Shown here piece after piece: positions 17,445-24,469 of a DNA stretch of 64,000 nt (its first letter is position 1; each line of letters opens with the position of its first letter). Made by a program: the position numbers and the translations under genes. This stretch comes from Selenomonadales bacterium 4137-cl (lineage in GTDB: Bacteria; Bacillota; Negativicutes; Sporomusales; UBA7701), in the NCBI GenBank assembly GCA_032334055.1, contig JAUOZS010000001.1, positions 2,144,501 to 2,208,500 of the forward strand, given 5' to 3'. A model generated the notes under the pieces. The model worked only from the letters and a program-made list of their open reading frames with translations, made no database searches and had not been told where the DNA came from.

Positions 17445-17815
17445 AAAGCGATACCCCATAATTTATTGAGTGCGATCAGCAGGCAGGGCTTGCCGCTAAT
17501 CTCTTTGGGTACGTCGTGGATCAGTTGCTCTACGATAAGGATGATGCCTGTTATCTGATGGCAGGCGGCGTAGCGTTCAATCTGGGCGATCACCGCGAGC
17601 TTGGGCGGCTTGCCTTTCTTAACTTCCACCCCGATACCGCCTTCGACGAGGAAGTCGATGCGGCTCCGGGGGCCGAGGCGATATTCCTTCTCCGCAGGCA
17701 ATCCGGCCTCTCGTAGGACGTCCGCCACCATGGACTGCAACTTGTATTCGTCAATGATCTTGGGGACGCGAAGGCGGCGCAGGGCTGCGGCTACTTCGTC
17801 TATTGTCATCATCAT
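17441..17815 (-). CDS. PD-(D/E)XK nuclease-like protein
   Basis: About 124 residues. 'SRIDFLVEGGIGVEVKKGKP' gives the D...ExK core of PD-(D/E)XK nucleases, and 'KLQSMVADVLREAG' resembles the preceding helix. The length suits a stand-alone catalytic core. Three ATG codons in a row follow GAGGGG. Translation is coupled to the helicase (ATGA) and to the preceding 66-residue gene (TGATG). Confidence 0.7.
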   Translation of the reverse strand: MMMTIDEVAAALRRLRVPKIIDEYKLQSMVADVLREAGLPAEKEYRLGPRSRIDFLVEGGIGVEVKKGKPPKLAVIAQIERYAACHQITGIILIVEQLIHDVPKEISGKPCLLIALNKLWGIAL

Positions 17816-18015
17816 CACCCCTCGCATAATGCCTGGCACTCCCACCAGATCAGGCCCTCCAACTCTACCGCCAGCTCCCGCACCCGCGGCGGCTGCACAG
17901 GCGTCAGGCCCTCATCTTTGAGCATAGCGGCAATCTTGCGCCAGGCTTCTTCTCCATCGGCGGCCCAGACGCGGCAGGAGCGGACCTGCCGCTGCGTTAT
18001 TGGGGTACCGAACAT
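17815..18015 (-). CDS. Small uncharacterised phage protein
   Basis: 66 residues with no recognised domain; Trp and Cys occur in 'LIWWECQALCEG'. It overlaps the radical SAM gene upstream by 19 bases and the nuclease-like gene downstream at TGATG. This tight coupling is the main reason to believe it is real. Confidence 0.5.
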   Translation of the reverse strand: MFGTPITQRQVRSCRVWAADGEEAWRKIAAMLKDEGLTPVQPPRVRELAVELEGLIWWECQALCEG

Positions 18016-18791
18016 CTCGCCACCACTTCCCGGATGCTGTCCTTCCAGGCTACCTTCGGGTTCTGGCGCAGGCAGTGATAGAGCAGCATCGTATTGGTGT
18101 CGTTCTGGGCGACCTTCAGCCGAGCGATGGCCTCGGCCAGCTCCGGGCTCTGCTCCTTTACCCGCTGGTCGATCTTGTTCATCTTGCCGATCCAGATGTC
18201 GTGGGTGACGTAAATATCGACTGCCTCAACAACGCTGACAGCATTGAGTACGCCGCCCAGGTTTGGCTCGATAGAGACGGAGGTGTTGAAGCCGGCTGCT
18301 CTGGCAAACAAAAGTGATTTAATGCGCTCCTCCGGCGGCGGCGCCCCCGGCTCCCATAGTGCGCAGGTGTCGGCGTCCATGCTGCCGATGGTGAATCGGA
18401 AAAGTATTTGCCGGCGGTAATCGGTAAGCTCCGCGCAGAGCCGCTCGATGCAATCGAGGTGAGGTTTGCTGACGATCAGGACATCATTGCCAGCGGCGAG
18501 CATGCGACTGAGGGCAATGACGGCCGACTCCAGGTAGATCGACGTAATGTCGTGGGTGGTGGGAAACATGATTACGTCGTCGGCTTTGCTATACCAGCGC
18601 TTGTCGACGGCCGCCTGGTTGATGCGCTCGGTTGTCCAGTCCTCCGGCCGGATGCGCTTCCATCGGTCGACGGCGTCGGCCCGGGCGTAGCAATAGGCGC
18701 AGTTGTGGCTGCAGCCGCGGCCGATGTTGTAGCGATGCTTGGCCCATTCGTCAACGCCGGTGCCGGCGCGTTCGCGGGTGAAGGGGTCCAT
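17997..18791 (-). CDS. Radical SAM protein, DUF5131/SPL-like phage family
   Basis: 264 residues. 'GRGCSHNCAYCYARADA' is a CxxxCxxC radical SAM motif in the form typical of the spore photoproduct lyase-like DUF5131 (Gp37/Gp68) proteins. 'SVSIEPNLGG' and 'YVTHDIWIGKMNK' match the later barrel strands of that family. The function of DUF5131 proteins is not known to me. It is the second radical SAM enzyme in this prophage. GGAGGCGGTATAA precedes the ATG. Confidence 0.82.
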   Translation of the reverse strand: MDPFTRERAGTGVDEWAKHRYNIGRGCSHNCAYCYARADAVDRWKRIRPEDWTTERINQAAVDKRWYSKADDVIMFPTTHDITSIYLESAVIALSRMLAAGNDVLIVSKPHLDCIERLCAELTDYRRQILFRFTIGSMDADTCALWEPGAPPPEERIKSLLFARAAGFNTSVSIEPNLGGVLNAVSVVEAVDIYVTHDIWIGKMNKIDQRVKEQSPELAEAIARLKVAQNDTNTMLLYHCLRQNPKVAWKDSIREVVARCSVPQ

Positions 18792-19325
18792 TTATACCGC
18801 CTCCCGTTGTCTAGCTTGAAGAGGCAATAAATACTTGCTAACTATGCCCACGATTGGGCAGATAAGGTGCTTACCGTTGATAAGAACAGTGCTGTTGGGG
18901 TTGTCGGCCTGCTGCTCTGCTGTCTTGATGACGTTGAAAATGTCGATGTACTTTTGGTCTATCAGGACATACCCGCCGTCGCGGGCAAGGTAAGCTTTGT
19001 CATTATGCTCTGTCAATCCGGTCAGTTCGAGAGTAACATTTTGGGCATTGATGGCACTTGCGATTATGCCGCGGGCACTCTCGGGGAAGTCTTTGTGCGG
19101 GCGCTGATTGCCGGGATAATACCACCCATTTACCTCGCGGAGCCGCAGTGACGCCTGAACGTGCCATAGCTCGTCGTCACTCAGCACAAGCATGATCTGC
19201 GTGTTGGTTACAAGGTTTATTCCATCGTCGCCACTATATAGGCCAACTTGATGGCCCCGAAGCGCGGCGATCACCTTTGACATGTTGAGCTCAGGAATAG
19301 GCTTTACCACTGAACGACTTGCCAT
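18792..19325 (-). CDS. Uncharacterised phage protein
   Basis: 177 residues of mixed alpha/beta composition that I cannot assign. The central part ('LARDGGYVLIDQKYIDIFNV') and the segment 'NPNSTVLINGKHLICPIVGI' look globular. It ends one base before the radical SAM gene begins, so the two are probably co-translated. Confidence 0.5.
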   Translation of the reverse strand: MASRSVVKPIPELNMSKVIAALRGHQVGLYSGDDGINLVTNTQIMLVLSDDELWHVQASLRLREVNGWYYPGNQRPHKDFPESARGIIASAINAQNVTLELTGLTEHNDKAYLARDGGYVLIDQKYIDIFNVIKTAEQQADNPNSTVLINGKHLICPIVGIVSKYLLPLQARQREAV

Positions 19326-19400
19326 CTACCGCGCCCCCTTCCGGGCACAGCAAAAGCCGCAGGGTTTCCGCGGCTTATTTCGTTTGGCCTTCTTTTTCAT
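19326..19400 (-). other. Stem-loop with possible 24-codon basic peptide
   Basis: A hairpin AAGCCGC-N9-GCGGCTT followed by TTTT on the minus strand lies here and could act as a weak terminator or attenuator. The same bases form a 24-codon frame (start 19400, GGGAG upstream) ending exactly at the ATG of the next gene: a Lys/Arg-rich peptide with 'CGFCC'. I cannot tell whether the hairpin or the peptide is the functional part. Confidence 0.3.
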
Positions 19401-19599
19401 ATCTCTCATCTCCCAAAATCAGATTCGAGGAGCGGGCCGGGGGCCGTAATGGCCCCCATCTGGCCCCTGTAACAGTATGAGGTTACTGATTATCTAGCCG
19501 CCTTTGTCGTGTTCCCGGCCGTCAGGCGAGGTGTATCCGTTTTCAACCGGGCGGGCGGCGCATAGGCACCACCTCGGCTTTCTTCATGGGGTTCGGTGA

Positions 19600-20013
19600 T
19601 TAGGCAATTTCGAAGTGCTTTTGCACGAGCGCTTTTACCGTACCGTAGTTGTGGTGTTCATAAATGCGCTCCTTAATTAAAACTCGGGTATAACCACGAG
19701 ATGCTTTTTTGCTCTCATCTCGGTAATAATTCGAATCGCTCAAGCAATCGTCCAAAAGCGTATGGTTGATAAAGTAGATGTCTCCTTGGTCGTTGACGTT
19801 ATAGCGGCGACGAATTTTGCTGTCCTTGTAATAATCGAGGTCGCCGTAACGATAATCTCTCTTCTCGTCAGATACCCTTTTATAGCTCTCCAAGTCTTCC
19901 GTCAGAAGTTTTGCCTTTGCTAAAAACATCTCGGTATCAAACTTGACGATAAACATGTGGTAAGAGTGGTAGAATTGGCTGACGATGAGCGTATATTTGA
20001 AATCTGAATCCAA
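19600..20013 (-). CDS. Uncharacterised AT-richer phage protein
   Basis: 137 residues starting at TTG after a strong AAGGAGG. It is rich in Tyr, Asp, Lys and Arg ('KRDYRYGDLDYYKDSKIRRR') and unlike its neighbours in base composition, suggesting separate acquisition. No domain is recognised. The 200 bases between it and the next gene downstream hold nothing else obvious apart from short GGCC-rich inverted repeats. Confidence 0.5.
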   Translation of the reverse strand: MDSDFKYTLIVSQFYHSYHMFIVKFDTEMFLAKAKLLTEDLESYKRVSDEKRDYRYGDLDYYKDSKIRRRYNVNDQGDIYFINHTLLDDCLSDSNYYRDESKKASRGYTRVLIKERIYEHHNYGTVKALVQKHFEIA

Positions 20014-20025
20014 GAAAAAACCTCC

Positions 20026-20172
20026 TTATGCGCAGTCCCCGCCCGGCCGGCCGCCGGTGAGCAGCTGCTTCGTCTTTACGATCCGTATGGTCCGCGCGCT
20101 GATCTGCCGGCGCCGCCCGTCGATCATGTGGCTGTTCGCCAGCCAGGCAGTGAGGTCGATTACTTTGCTCAT
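20026..20172 (-). CDS. Small basic phage protein
   Basis: 48 residues from the ATG at 20172, which overlaps the stop of the preceding 39-residue gene in ATGA and has GGAGG 9 bases upstream. 'VIDLTAWLANSHMIDGRRRQ' followed by 'ISARTIRIVKTKQLL' suggests a small DNA-associated protein. The function is unknown. Confidence 0.5.
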   Translation of the reverse strand: MSKVIDLTAWLANSHMIDGRRRQISARTIRIVKTKQLLTGGRPGGDCA

Positions 20173-20288
20173 CCCAGCGGCCTCCAGTCTGTGCAGCCGC
20201 ACCAACATACTCCCGGTCGAGGGTTGGGGCGGGTGAATCTTAGCGTGTGTCCATTGCCGCAGATCCAGCGGCGGTATAGTTCGAGCAT
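20169..20288 (-). CDS. 39-residue Cys-rich micro-protein
   Basis: A frame from the ATG at 20288 to a TGA overlapping the next ATG. It contains 'CGNGH' and 'CWCGC', spaced like a small zinc ribbon. The upstream site GAGGTGACGGCC and the coupled ATGA overlap support translation. It is too short for usual gene-finding cut-offs. Confidence 0.5.
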   Translation of the reverse strand: MLELYRRWICGNGHTLRFTRPNPRPGVCWCGCTDWRPLG

Positions 20289-20293
20289 GGCCG

Positions 20294-20440
20294 TCACCTC
20301 GTTTCGTTCAGGTTGACGTAGGGCTTTTCACATTGGCGGTTGTCGTGGACCTTGACGACCTTTCTCTTCTCGCTGTCCCACATGGTTGAGTATTTGGGGC
20401 CTAAAGGCAGTCCGCAGGCCGCACACTTGGGTTTTGCCAT
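20294..20440 (-). CDS. Small zinc-binding phage protein
   Basis: 48 residues from the ATG at 20440, which has AAGGAGA upstream. 'KCAACGLPLG' and a later Cys plus His ('VHDNRQC') suggest a one-site zinc ribbon. It is the first minus-strand gene left of the divergent LexA-type promoter at 20.5 kb. Confidence 0.55.
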   Translation of the reverse strand: MAKPKCAACGLPLGPKYSTMWDSEKRKVVKVHDNRQCEKPYVNLNETR

Positions 20441-20470
20441 CGGTGTCTCCTTGTTCCATAGATTTACCAG

Positions 20471-20522
20471 TTGATTTTCTCTCCGAGCGGGAATATAATC
20501 AGTTTTACCAAACACACGTTCG
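20471..20522 (+). promoter_or_regulatory. Promoter with LexA-type operator
   Basis: TTGATT (20471-20476), a 17-base spacer and TATAAT (20494-20499) form a good sigma-A promoter. CAAACACACGTTCG (20509-20522) follows directly and differs from the Firmicute LexA consensus CGAACRNRYGTTCG only at the second base. The operator covers the expected start of transcription of the plus-strand gene at 20532, so that gene is probably SOS-induced. Confidence 0.7.
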
Positions 20523-20531
20523 GAGGTAATT

Positions 20532-20801
20532 ATGGAAAGGCAGTTTTTGCGGATCGTGGCCGAGCACGATCAGGACGGGAACATCCGGCCGCTGCTTATC
20601 AAGTGGAAGGATGGCAGATGCTTTACGGTTGACAGGGTCCTTGACGTTCGCCAGGCTCCTGCGTTAGCCGCCGGTGGTCTGGGTATCAGATACCACTGCC
20701 GTATTCACGGGAAGGAGTATTATCTGTTCTGCGACGAGGGCAAGTGGTTTGTCGAGCGGCCGGAATCTTCACGTCCTCTAAGGGAGGGAAAAGGCAGGTA
20801 G
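20532..20801 (+). CDS. Small conserved protein under probable SOS control
   Basis: 89 residues, the only plus-strand gene within the leftward early block. Phrases such as 'HDQDGNIRPLLIKWKDGRCF', 'VDRVLDVRQAP' and 'EYYLFCDEGKWFVER' describe a compact beta-rich domain of the type that accompanies SOS and translesion genes in Firmicutes, but I do not know a named function. Ribosome site CGGAGGTAATT. It has its own promoter with a LexA-type box and its own terminator (20849-20876), so it is an independent unit, possibly a lysogenic-conversion gene. Confidence 0.7.
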   Translation: MERQFLRIVAEHDQDGNIRPLLIKWKDGRCFTVDRVLDVRQAPALAAGGLGIRYHCRIHGKEYYLFCDEGKWFVERPESSRPLREGKGR

Positions 20802-20840
20802 TTGACTAGGATTATTGATCGGTGTAAAATATAGGTGAGT

Positions 20841-21311
20841 TCACTTAACCGCCTTGATGGCGGCTTTTTCTTTTATAGGGACCAGTAAGAGCGAGAAAGC
20901 TGATCTGACGAGTTCGGTTAATTCCTTGGTGCATCTGTTCCATACGGGGATTTCCTGCTCGTCCACGCGGTTGTCGCGACAGATCCTGGCGATCTCTTTT
21001 TGCACCGCGCCGGCGTCGTCCATTTCGACCTGTAGGTCGCAGTAGCTGGACGATAGTTCCCTGATAGGAACTTCCGGAAGCAAGGCGGCGCCGACTTTGT
21101 TTTCCCGCAGGTATATGTAGCCGAGCCAGGGTGCGTCCAGGTGCTCCATCAGCTGCAACATGGTGTCATCGCTCGGCAGGCCGCCGCTGCGGTATGTGCT
21201 CACGGTGGTCCGGCTGACGCTGCAAAGCTCGGCCAAGCCTTCGACGGAGATTTGTTTGGCGTCCATCGCCGCTATAAGGGCATTTGCAAACAGTCTGTTT
21301 ATGGCAATCAC
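20841..21311 (-). CDS. XRE-type HTH regulator
   Basis: 156 residues. Residues 20-60 form a Cro/C1-type HTH ('ISVEGLAELCSVSRTTVSTY' then 'RSGGLPSDDTMLQLMEHLD'). The C-terminal 90 residues are helical and of unknown function. It starts at GTG 21311 close to AAGGGGG. Its 3' end converges on and overlaps the terminator of the SOS-type gene. It is probably a second regulator of the early region rather than the main repressor. Confidence 0.75.
   Translation of the reverse strand: MIAINRLFANALIAAMDAKQISVEGLAELCSVSRTTVSTYRSGGLPSDDTMLQLMEHLDAPWLGYIYLRENKVGAALLPEVPIRELSSSYCDLQVEMDDAGAVQKEIARICRDNRVDEQEIPVWNRCTKELTELVRSAFSLLLVPIKEKAAIKAVK
20849..20876 (+). terminator. Intrinsic terminator of the SOS-type gene
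   Basis: CCGCC-TTGAT-GGCGG followed by CTTTTTCTTTT on the plus strand, about 50 bases after the stop. It lies within the 3' end of the oppositely oriented HTH gene. Confidence 0.7.
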
Positions 21312-21370
21312 CCCCTTCCTACGGTATTATTAAGGTAATCTCTCACCCATCGCCCTTCGGGGCTCTCTTT

Positions 21371-21523
21371 TTAGAACCGGCCGAGCAGATGCGCGGCGAG
21401 AATATGGCCAGAGAAGTAGACGACGGCGCCGAACAGGAATGTTCTCAGGAGTGCTGCCCTGACTCTGGCCAGTAGTTTGGCGTTGGCTTGTTGACGCTGA
21501 TCGCGCAGGATATCGGCTAACAT
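21371..21523 (-). CDS. 50-residue membrane protein
   Basis: Starts at ATG 21523 after a strong AAGGAGGT. A polar basic N-terminus is followed by one hydrophobic segment ('TFLFGAVVYFSGHILAAHLL'). This is a single-span small membrane protein of unknown function, in the same operon as the ORF6C gene. Confidence 0.6.
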   Translation of the reverse strand: MLADILRDQRQQANAKLLARVRAALLRTFLFGAVVYFSGHILAAHLLGRF

Positions 21524-21536
21524 ATGTACCTCCTTC

Positions 21537-21929
21537 CTAGGCCGCCCCGAGGTATTCCCAGTCGCCGACGTATTTCATGGCGTGGTCGAACATCATCAAA
21601 GGAATGTCCCGGTAGCTCGGCACCTGGTAAACGTCTTTCAAGGCGGAATACAGGGCGGCAAAGTAAACTTTGCTGTGTTCCCGGTAAGCTTTTTCGGAGG
21701 GGAGCATCTCCCTCACACGCCGGCCGATTGCCTTCTGAAGCGCCCGCTGCTGGTTGTAGTCGATGTGCAGCTTGGTTTCCACCTTGTCCTCCAGGGTGGC
21801 CACTTTACTCTCCAGCTTGACGACCTTCCCGGCGAAGCCCTCGACGGTGCTTAGCATCATCTGAAGCGCCTGAAGCGTTTCTTCGGGAGAGAGTTCCCGT
21901 CGCCCGCCGACTATAGCCAGATTGCTCAT
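21537..21929 (-). CDS. Phage ORF6C-domain protein
   Basis: 130 residues. An N-terminal coiled coil (about 30-60) precedes 'YNQQRALQKAIGRRVREML' and 'VYQVPSYRDI', the pattern of the ORF6C domain found at the C-terminus of phage antirepressor-type proteins. The KilA-N, ORF6N or Bro part that usually precedes ORF6C is missing. The ATG overlaps the stop of the DUF3102 gene. It may modulate the lysis/lysogeny switch. Confidence 0.72.
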   Translation of the reverse strand: MSNLAIVGGRRELSPEETLQALQMMLSTVEGFAGKVVKLESKVATLEDKVETKLHIDYNQQRALQKAIGRRVREMLPSEKAYREHSKVYFAALYSALKDVYQVPSYRDIPLMMFDHAMKYVGDWEYLGAA

Positions 21930-22942
21930 ACGTCGATAACCTCCACTCTTTTAATGTTGTTCAGCAGTTCGTCGATCTCGTCGCACCAGGCGCGAACGGA
22001 GCCGACGAGAGTCAACAGGTTTTCCTTCATGGGCTCGTTGGTGCGGATCTCGGATAACGGCTTGGAATACTTGGCGGGGGCCAGTCGCTTGATAAGTTCC
22101 TCGGTGTCGGCAATAAATGGGCCAAGGGCAAGCGAGGCGTTGATCTGGGACGCAAGGTCGCTACGCTTTTCCTGGAGACTGGAAATCGCCGTCTCCATCT
22201 CGGCCAGCTTTTCTTCGCTGGCTTCAAGGGTAGCAACCCGTTTTTCCATAATGCCCACCCGGGCGGCCGCCTTGCTTACGACCTCGTAGTCCGCCGGCGC
22301 CACAGTGGGCCGGGCCTTCAGTTCCTGTTCGAGCTTCGTTTTCTGCCGGAGGAGTTCCTGATAGTCCTTGTGGCTGGTGATGTCGCCGTCGAGCACTCGC
22401 TGAGTAAGCTCCGGGTCGGCGCTGGGCTTGGCGATCTCGCGGGCCAGAGTGTACGGCACCTTCTCGATGAGTTCCCTTTTCTCCGCGTGGCGGAGAATTA
22501 AACCGTGGTAGTTGATGAGTTCGTAAGCTGTTGATTCCTTAATCCCCAGGCTGGCCACCCATTTGCCAAAGCAGCCGTAACGATGTTTTGCCAGTCTCTC
22601 CTGCGCCTCTTTGAGTTCCTGACCGACGTCGAAGCGCGTGCGGTGCATATAGCCGCCGATGATAGTTTCCTTCTGACGAAGATAACCGGCGGTCTCGGCG
22701 TCGATCTGGCTGTAGTCAAACGTCGAAGGTGGCGTCATAAGGTCGATGTTGTCGGGCAGTTGAGTAGGCTTGTCCTCCCTCGGGGCGTCTGCGGAATTGA
22801 GCACCGACTTTGTTTTCATGAGCAGCGCCCATGTGCAGCGGGCGGCGCAGTCGGTGTCGCACTCAGCGCAGCAGGTTATCCCCCGGTTAGCGGCGTCCTC
22901 GCCGCACTTTACGCAGCCGTCGTGTTTATGCTGGCAGTCCAA
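21926..22942 (-). CDS. Phage DUF3102-type protein
   Basis: 338 residues starting at TTG 22942 (AGGAG upstream). The N-terminus has a Cys-rich zinc module ('HDGCVKCGEDA', 'CCAECDTDCAARC'). The middle ('FDVGQELKEAQERLAKHRYG' followed by 'CFGKWVASLGIKESTAYELI') is the DUF3102 signature, a ParB/HTH-like region, and residues 190-290 are a long coiled coil. DUF3102 proteins are phage-borne and uncharacterised; a DNA-binding role is plausible. Confidence 0.72.
   Translation of the reverse strand: MDCQHKHDGCVKCGEDAANRGITCCAECDTDCAARCTWALLMKTKSVLNSADAPREDKPTQLPDNIDLMTPPSTFDYSQIDAETAGYLRQKETIIGGYMHRTRFDVGQELKEAQERLAKHRYGCFGKWVASLGIKESTAYELINYHGLILRHAEKRELIEKVPYTLAREIAKPSADPELTQRVLDGDITSHKDYQELLRQKTKLEQELKARPTVAPADYEVVSKAAARVGIMEKRVATLEASEEKLAEMETAISSLQEKRSDLASQINASLALGPFIADTEELIKRLAPAKYSKPLSEIRTNEPMKENLLTLVGSVRAWCDEIDELLNNIKRVEVIDV
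22481..22500. repeat. Variant of the palindromic repeat, copy 3
   Basis: CTCCGCG-TG-GCGGAG followed by AATTA, inside the DUF3102 coding region and in the opposite orientation to the copies at 3496 and 4429. Confidence 0.5.
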
Positions 22943-22976
22943 TATATCATCACTCCTTTCTTACCGTGGCCCCAGC

Positions 22977-23099
22977 CTAGCGGCTACTTTCCTCAAATTT
23001 AACCTTACGGTGGCAGATGCAGCACTTCGTATGTTTGCGAGCGATATAGGCGTTTTGCTTGCCGATGCTGCCATGCTTGGGACAGGTGTACGTTTTCAT
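22977..23099 (-). CDS. 40-residue zinc-ribbon micro-protein
   Basis: Starts at ATG 23099, overlapping the stop of the Cys-rich gene upstream in ATGA, and ends at TAG 22977. 'YTCPKHGS' and 'KCCICHRKV' give a CxxH...CxxC-type ribbon. It is basic, short and probably a real member of the operon. Confidence 0.55.
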   Translation of the reverse strand: MKTYTCPKHGSIGKQNAYIARKHTKCCICHRKVKFEESSR

Positions 23100-23410
23100 C
23101 GCTCTCTCTCCTTTACAATCACACACTTCAGATCGTGCGCACATTCAGGGAAATGCCCGCACTTAAAGCAGCACACCGGCCGGCGCCCGTCGTTGTAGCA
23201 TGGCCCCTTTATGCATAGCTCGCCCTCAACCAGGTTCGGACAAGTCAGTTCGCATTTGCGATCCGGAATTTGAAATGTCTTGGGCTGTTTATATGTACAC
23301 CCCTGGCATTTTTCGTGAGGGAATTCGTAAAGGAAGTTGCAAAAACCGATTTTGTCGCAATAAAAGCAGTCTTTATCGGGTTCTATGGTGACGCGATCTA
23401 TGGCGGGCAT
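23096..23410 (-). CDS. Cys-rich phage protein
   Basis: 104 residues with about 16 Cys in repeated pairs ('CFYC', 'CQGC', 'CELTC', 'CCFKC'), suggesting two or more metal sites. A GGGGGAATC site precedes the ATG. Similar Cys-rich proteins are frequent in Firmicute prophage early regions; their roles are unknown. Confidence 0.55.
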   Translation of the reverse strand: MPAIDRVTIEPDKDCFYCDKIGFCNFLYEFPHEKCQGCTYKQPKTFQIPDRKCELTCPNLVEGELCIKGPCYNDGRRPVCCFKCGHFPECAHDLKCVIVKERER

Positions 23411-23425
23411 TTCGATTCCCCCTCC

Positions 23426-23539
23426 TCACTGATTTATCTCTCGGTGCAGCCGCCACAGTAAAAGCAGAGTGACTACTGCAAAGCCGATCAGCAGGACATC
23501 ATACCTGCCGGAATCTATGGCCGCAAAAAATGCCTGCAT
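23426..23539 (-). CDS. 37-residue membrane micro-protein
   Basis: ATG 23539 after CGGAGGTGG. One hydrophobic span ('VLLIGFAVVTLLLLW') follows a short N-terminus and is followed by a basic-acidic tail. It lies between two small phage genes in the same direction. Confidence 0.45.
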   Translation of the reverse strand: MQAFFAAIDSGRYDVLLIGFAVVTLLLLWRLHREINQ

Positions 23540-23565
23540 AGCTTGTCCACCTCCGCAGCAGCCGG

Positions 23566-23772
23566 TCATATGATCCGGCGCTGACCGTCTTTTTCGGCCT
23601 CGGCGTTGAGGCGCAGTTTCGTCTCATCCGACAGGGAGTTCCACACTGCCCAACTCGCATGGTGAAAGTCGGCCAGTATCTGCTTTTTACGCTCCTCGGT
23701 CATCGGCGGCGGCGCCACCACATGAACCACTGTATTGCCGAATTTATAAGTGGCCGCGTATTTATCCGCCAT
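23566..23772 (-). CDS. Small phage protein
   Basis: 68 residues from ATG 23772, with GAGGTG six bases upstream; the longer upstream frame lacks a site. 'VVHVVAPPPMTEERKKQILA' is a conserved phrase of a small family common in Firmicute phages, of unknown function. Its promoter should lie in the divergent gap 23773-23923. Confidence 0.6.
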   Translation of the reverse strand: MADKYAATYKFGNTVVHVVAPPPMTEERKKQILADFHHASWAVWNSLSDETKLRLNAEAEKDGQRRII

Positions 23773-23841
23773 CGTCATCACCTCGGTAATTATATGAAGC
23801 ACCGGGTTGTCTCGTTGCTTCAAAAAACATGCTATCAAACT

Positions 23842-23856
23842 GATATCAGAACGATA
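23842..23856. repeat. Candidate operator repeat, copy 1 (GATATCAGAAYGATA)
   Basis: GATATCAGAACGATA lies in the divergent gap before the ribbon-helix-helix gene. The same 15-mer with one change occurs at 25256-25270, also between genes. It includes part of the palindrome CTGATATCAG (23840-23849). Confidence 0.5.
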
Positions 23857-23923
23857 GCGCCGCGCAATTCGTCCGGCCTTGATATGATATGTCTGGGGTA
23901 AATACCTCAAGGAGGCCGCCCAG

Positions 23924-24094
23924 ATGCTGAAGCCTTTTCTTCTCCGCATCGAAAGAATCTATATAAGGAAGTTGGAATACATAGGGGATCGAAACGGGCG
24001 GTCGATCAATAAGGAGATCAGACAAGTGCTGGTGAAGTACGTGGAACAGTTCGAGCATAAGTATGGGAAGATTGAAGTGAATGATAAGGACTAG
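23924..24094 (+). CDS. Arc-type ribbon-helix-helix DNA-binding protein
   Basis: 56 residues, ATG 23924 with AAGGAGG upstream, ending at TAG 24094. A short strand ('LRIERIYIRKLEYI') is followed by 'NGRSINKEIRQVLVKYVEQF', the layout of Arc/CopG-type repressors, in which the N-terminal strands pair in a dimer. It is transcribed opposite to its neighbours and its stop overlaps that of the Cro-like gene. It probably regulates a promoter of the immunity region. Confidence 0.65.
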   Translation: MLKPFLLRIERIYIRKLEYIGDRNGRSINKEIRQVLVKYVEQFEHKYGKIEVNDKD

Positions 24095-24297
24095 GCAGCC
24101 GTTTCTTCGCTAGGAACAAAACGTGCTTCAAGCTTCAGAACCTCGCACGCTTTAGCCATTGTGGTCTCATTCCAGCGGCGGTCGCCTTTCAATAGGTCGG
24201 ATATGTAATTGATGCTGTAGCCCATTCGCCCGGCGAGGGCCGTGATGTTTATGTCGAGCTCTTTCATTCGGGTTTTTACCACTTTTGTGAAGTTCAT
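24091..24297 (-). CDS. Cro-like XRE repressor
   Basis: 68 residues from ATG 24297 (GAGGTGG upstream). 'NITALAGRMGYSINYISDLL' plus 'KGDRRWNETTMAKACEVLKL' is a standard Cro/C1 HTH. It is the first gene of the leftward early operon, divergent from the CI-like repressor across a gap filled with operator repeats. This is the classic Cro position. Confidence 0.82.
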   Translation of the reverse strand: MNFTKVVKTRMKELDINITALAGRMGYSINYISDLLKGDRRWNETTMAKACEVLKLEARFVPSEETAA

Positions 24298-24317
24298 TGT
24301 TTCACCACCTCGATTAA

Positions 24318-24469
24318 ATAATAAGCTATATGACGAACAATGACAAAGCGCGCAACTCGTCATATTGACGATAATTTATAAACGGGCATCACAATTCGTC
24401 GTTTAGCTTGTTTTATCTTTAATTATCGTCATATAGCTTATTGAGTCGTAATCTATACGCTGATAAAAT
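24318..24469. promoter_or_regulatory. Divergent lysis/lysogeny switch with operators
   Basis: Leftward promoter: TTGTCA (24346-24341), 17 bases, TATTAT (24323-24318). Rightward promoter: TTGAGT (24441-24446), 17 bases, TAAAAT (24464-24469). AATAAGCTATATGACGA (24320-24336) is repeated as a perfect inverted copy at 24426-24442, and CGTCATATTGACG (24358-24370) is a palindrome with the same CGTCATA half-site. The outer operators overlap the leftward -10/spacer and the rightward -35, so CI/Cro binding would control both. Confidence 0.8.

Noticed and set aside
10786..17845. Reading the methyltransferases, SNF2 helicase and nuclease-like gene as a DISARM-type defence cassette
   Set aside because: DrmB and the phospholipase-D protein DrmC are absent and the genes are embedded in a phage early operon, so a phage modification/recombination module is more likely.
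4042..18008. Repeated GGTACCGA words across the prophage (near 4043, 5321, 8955, 18003)
   Set aside because: They fall mostly in unrelated coding frames, are only 8-10 bases long and may be chance in GC-rich DNA.
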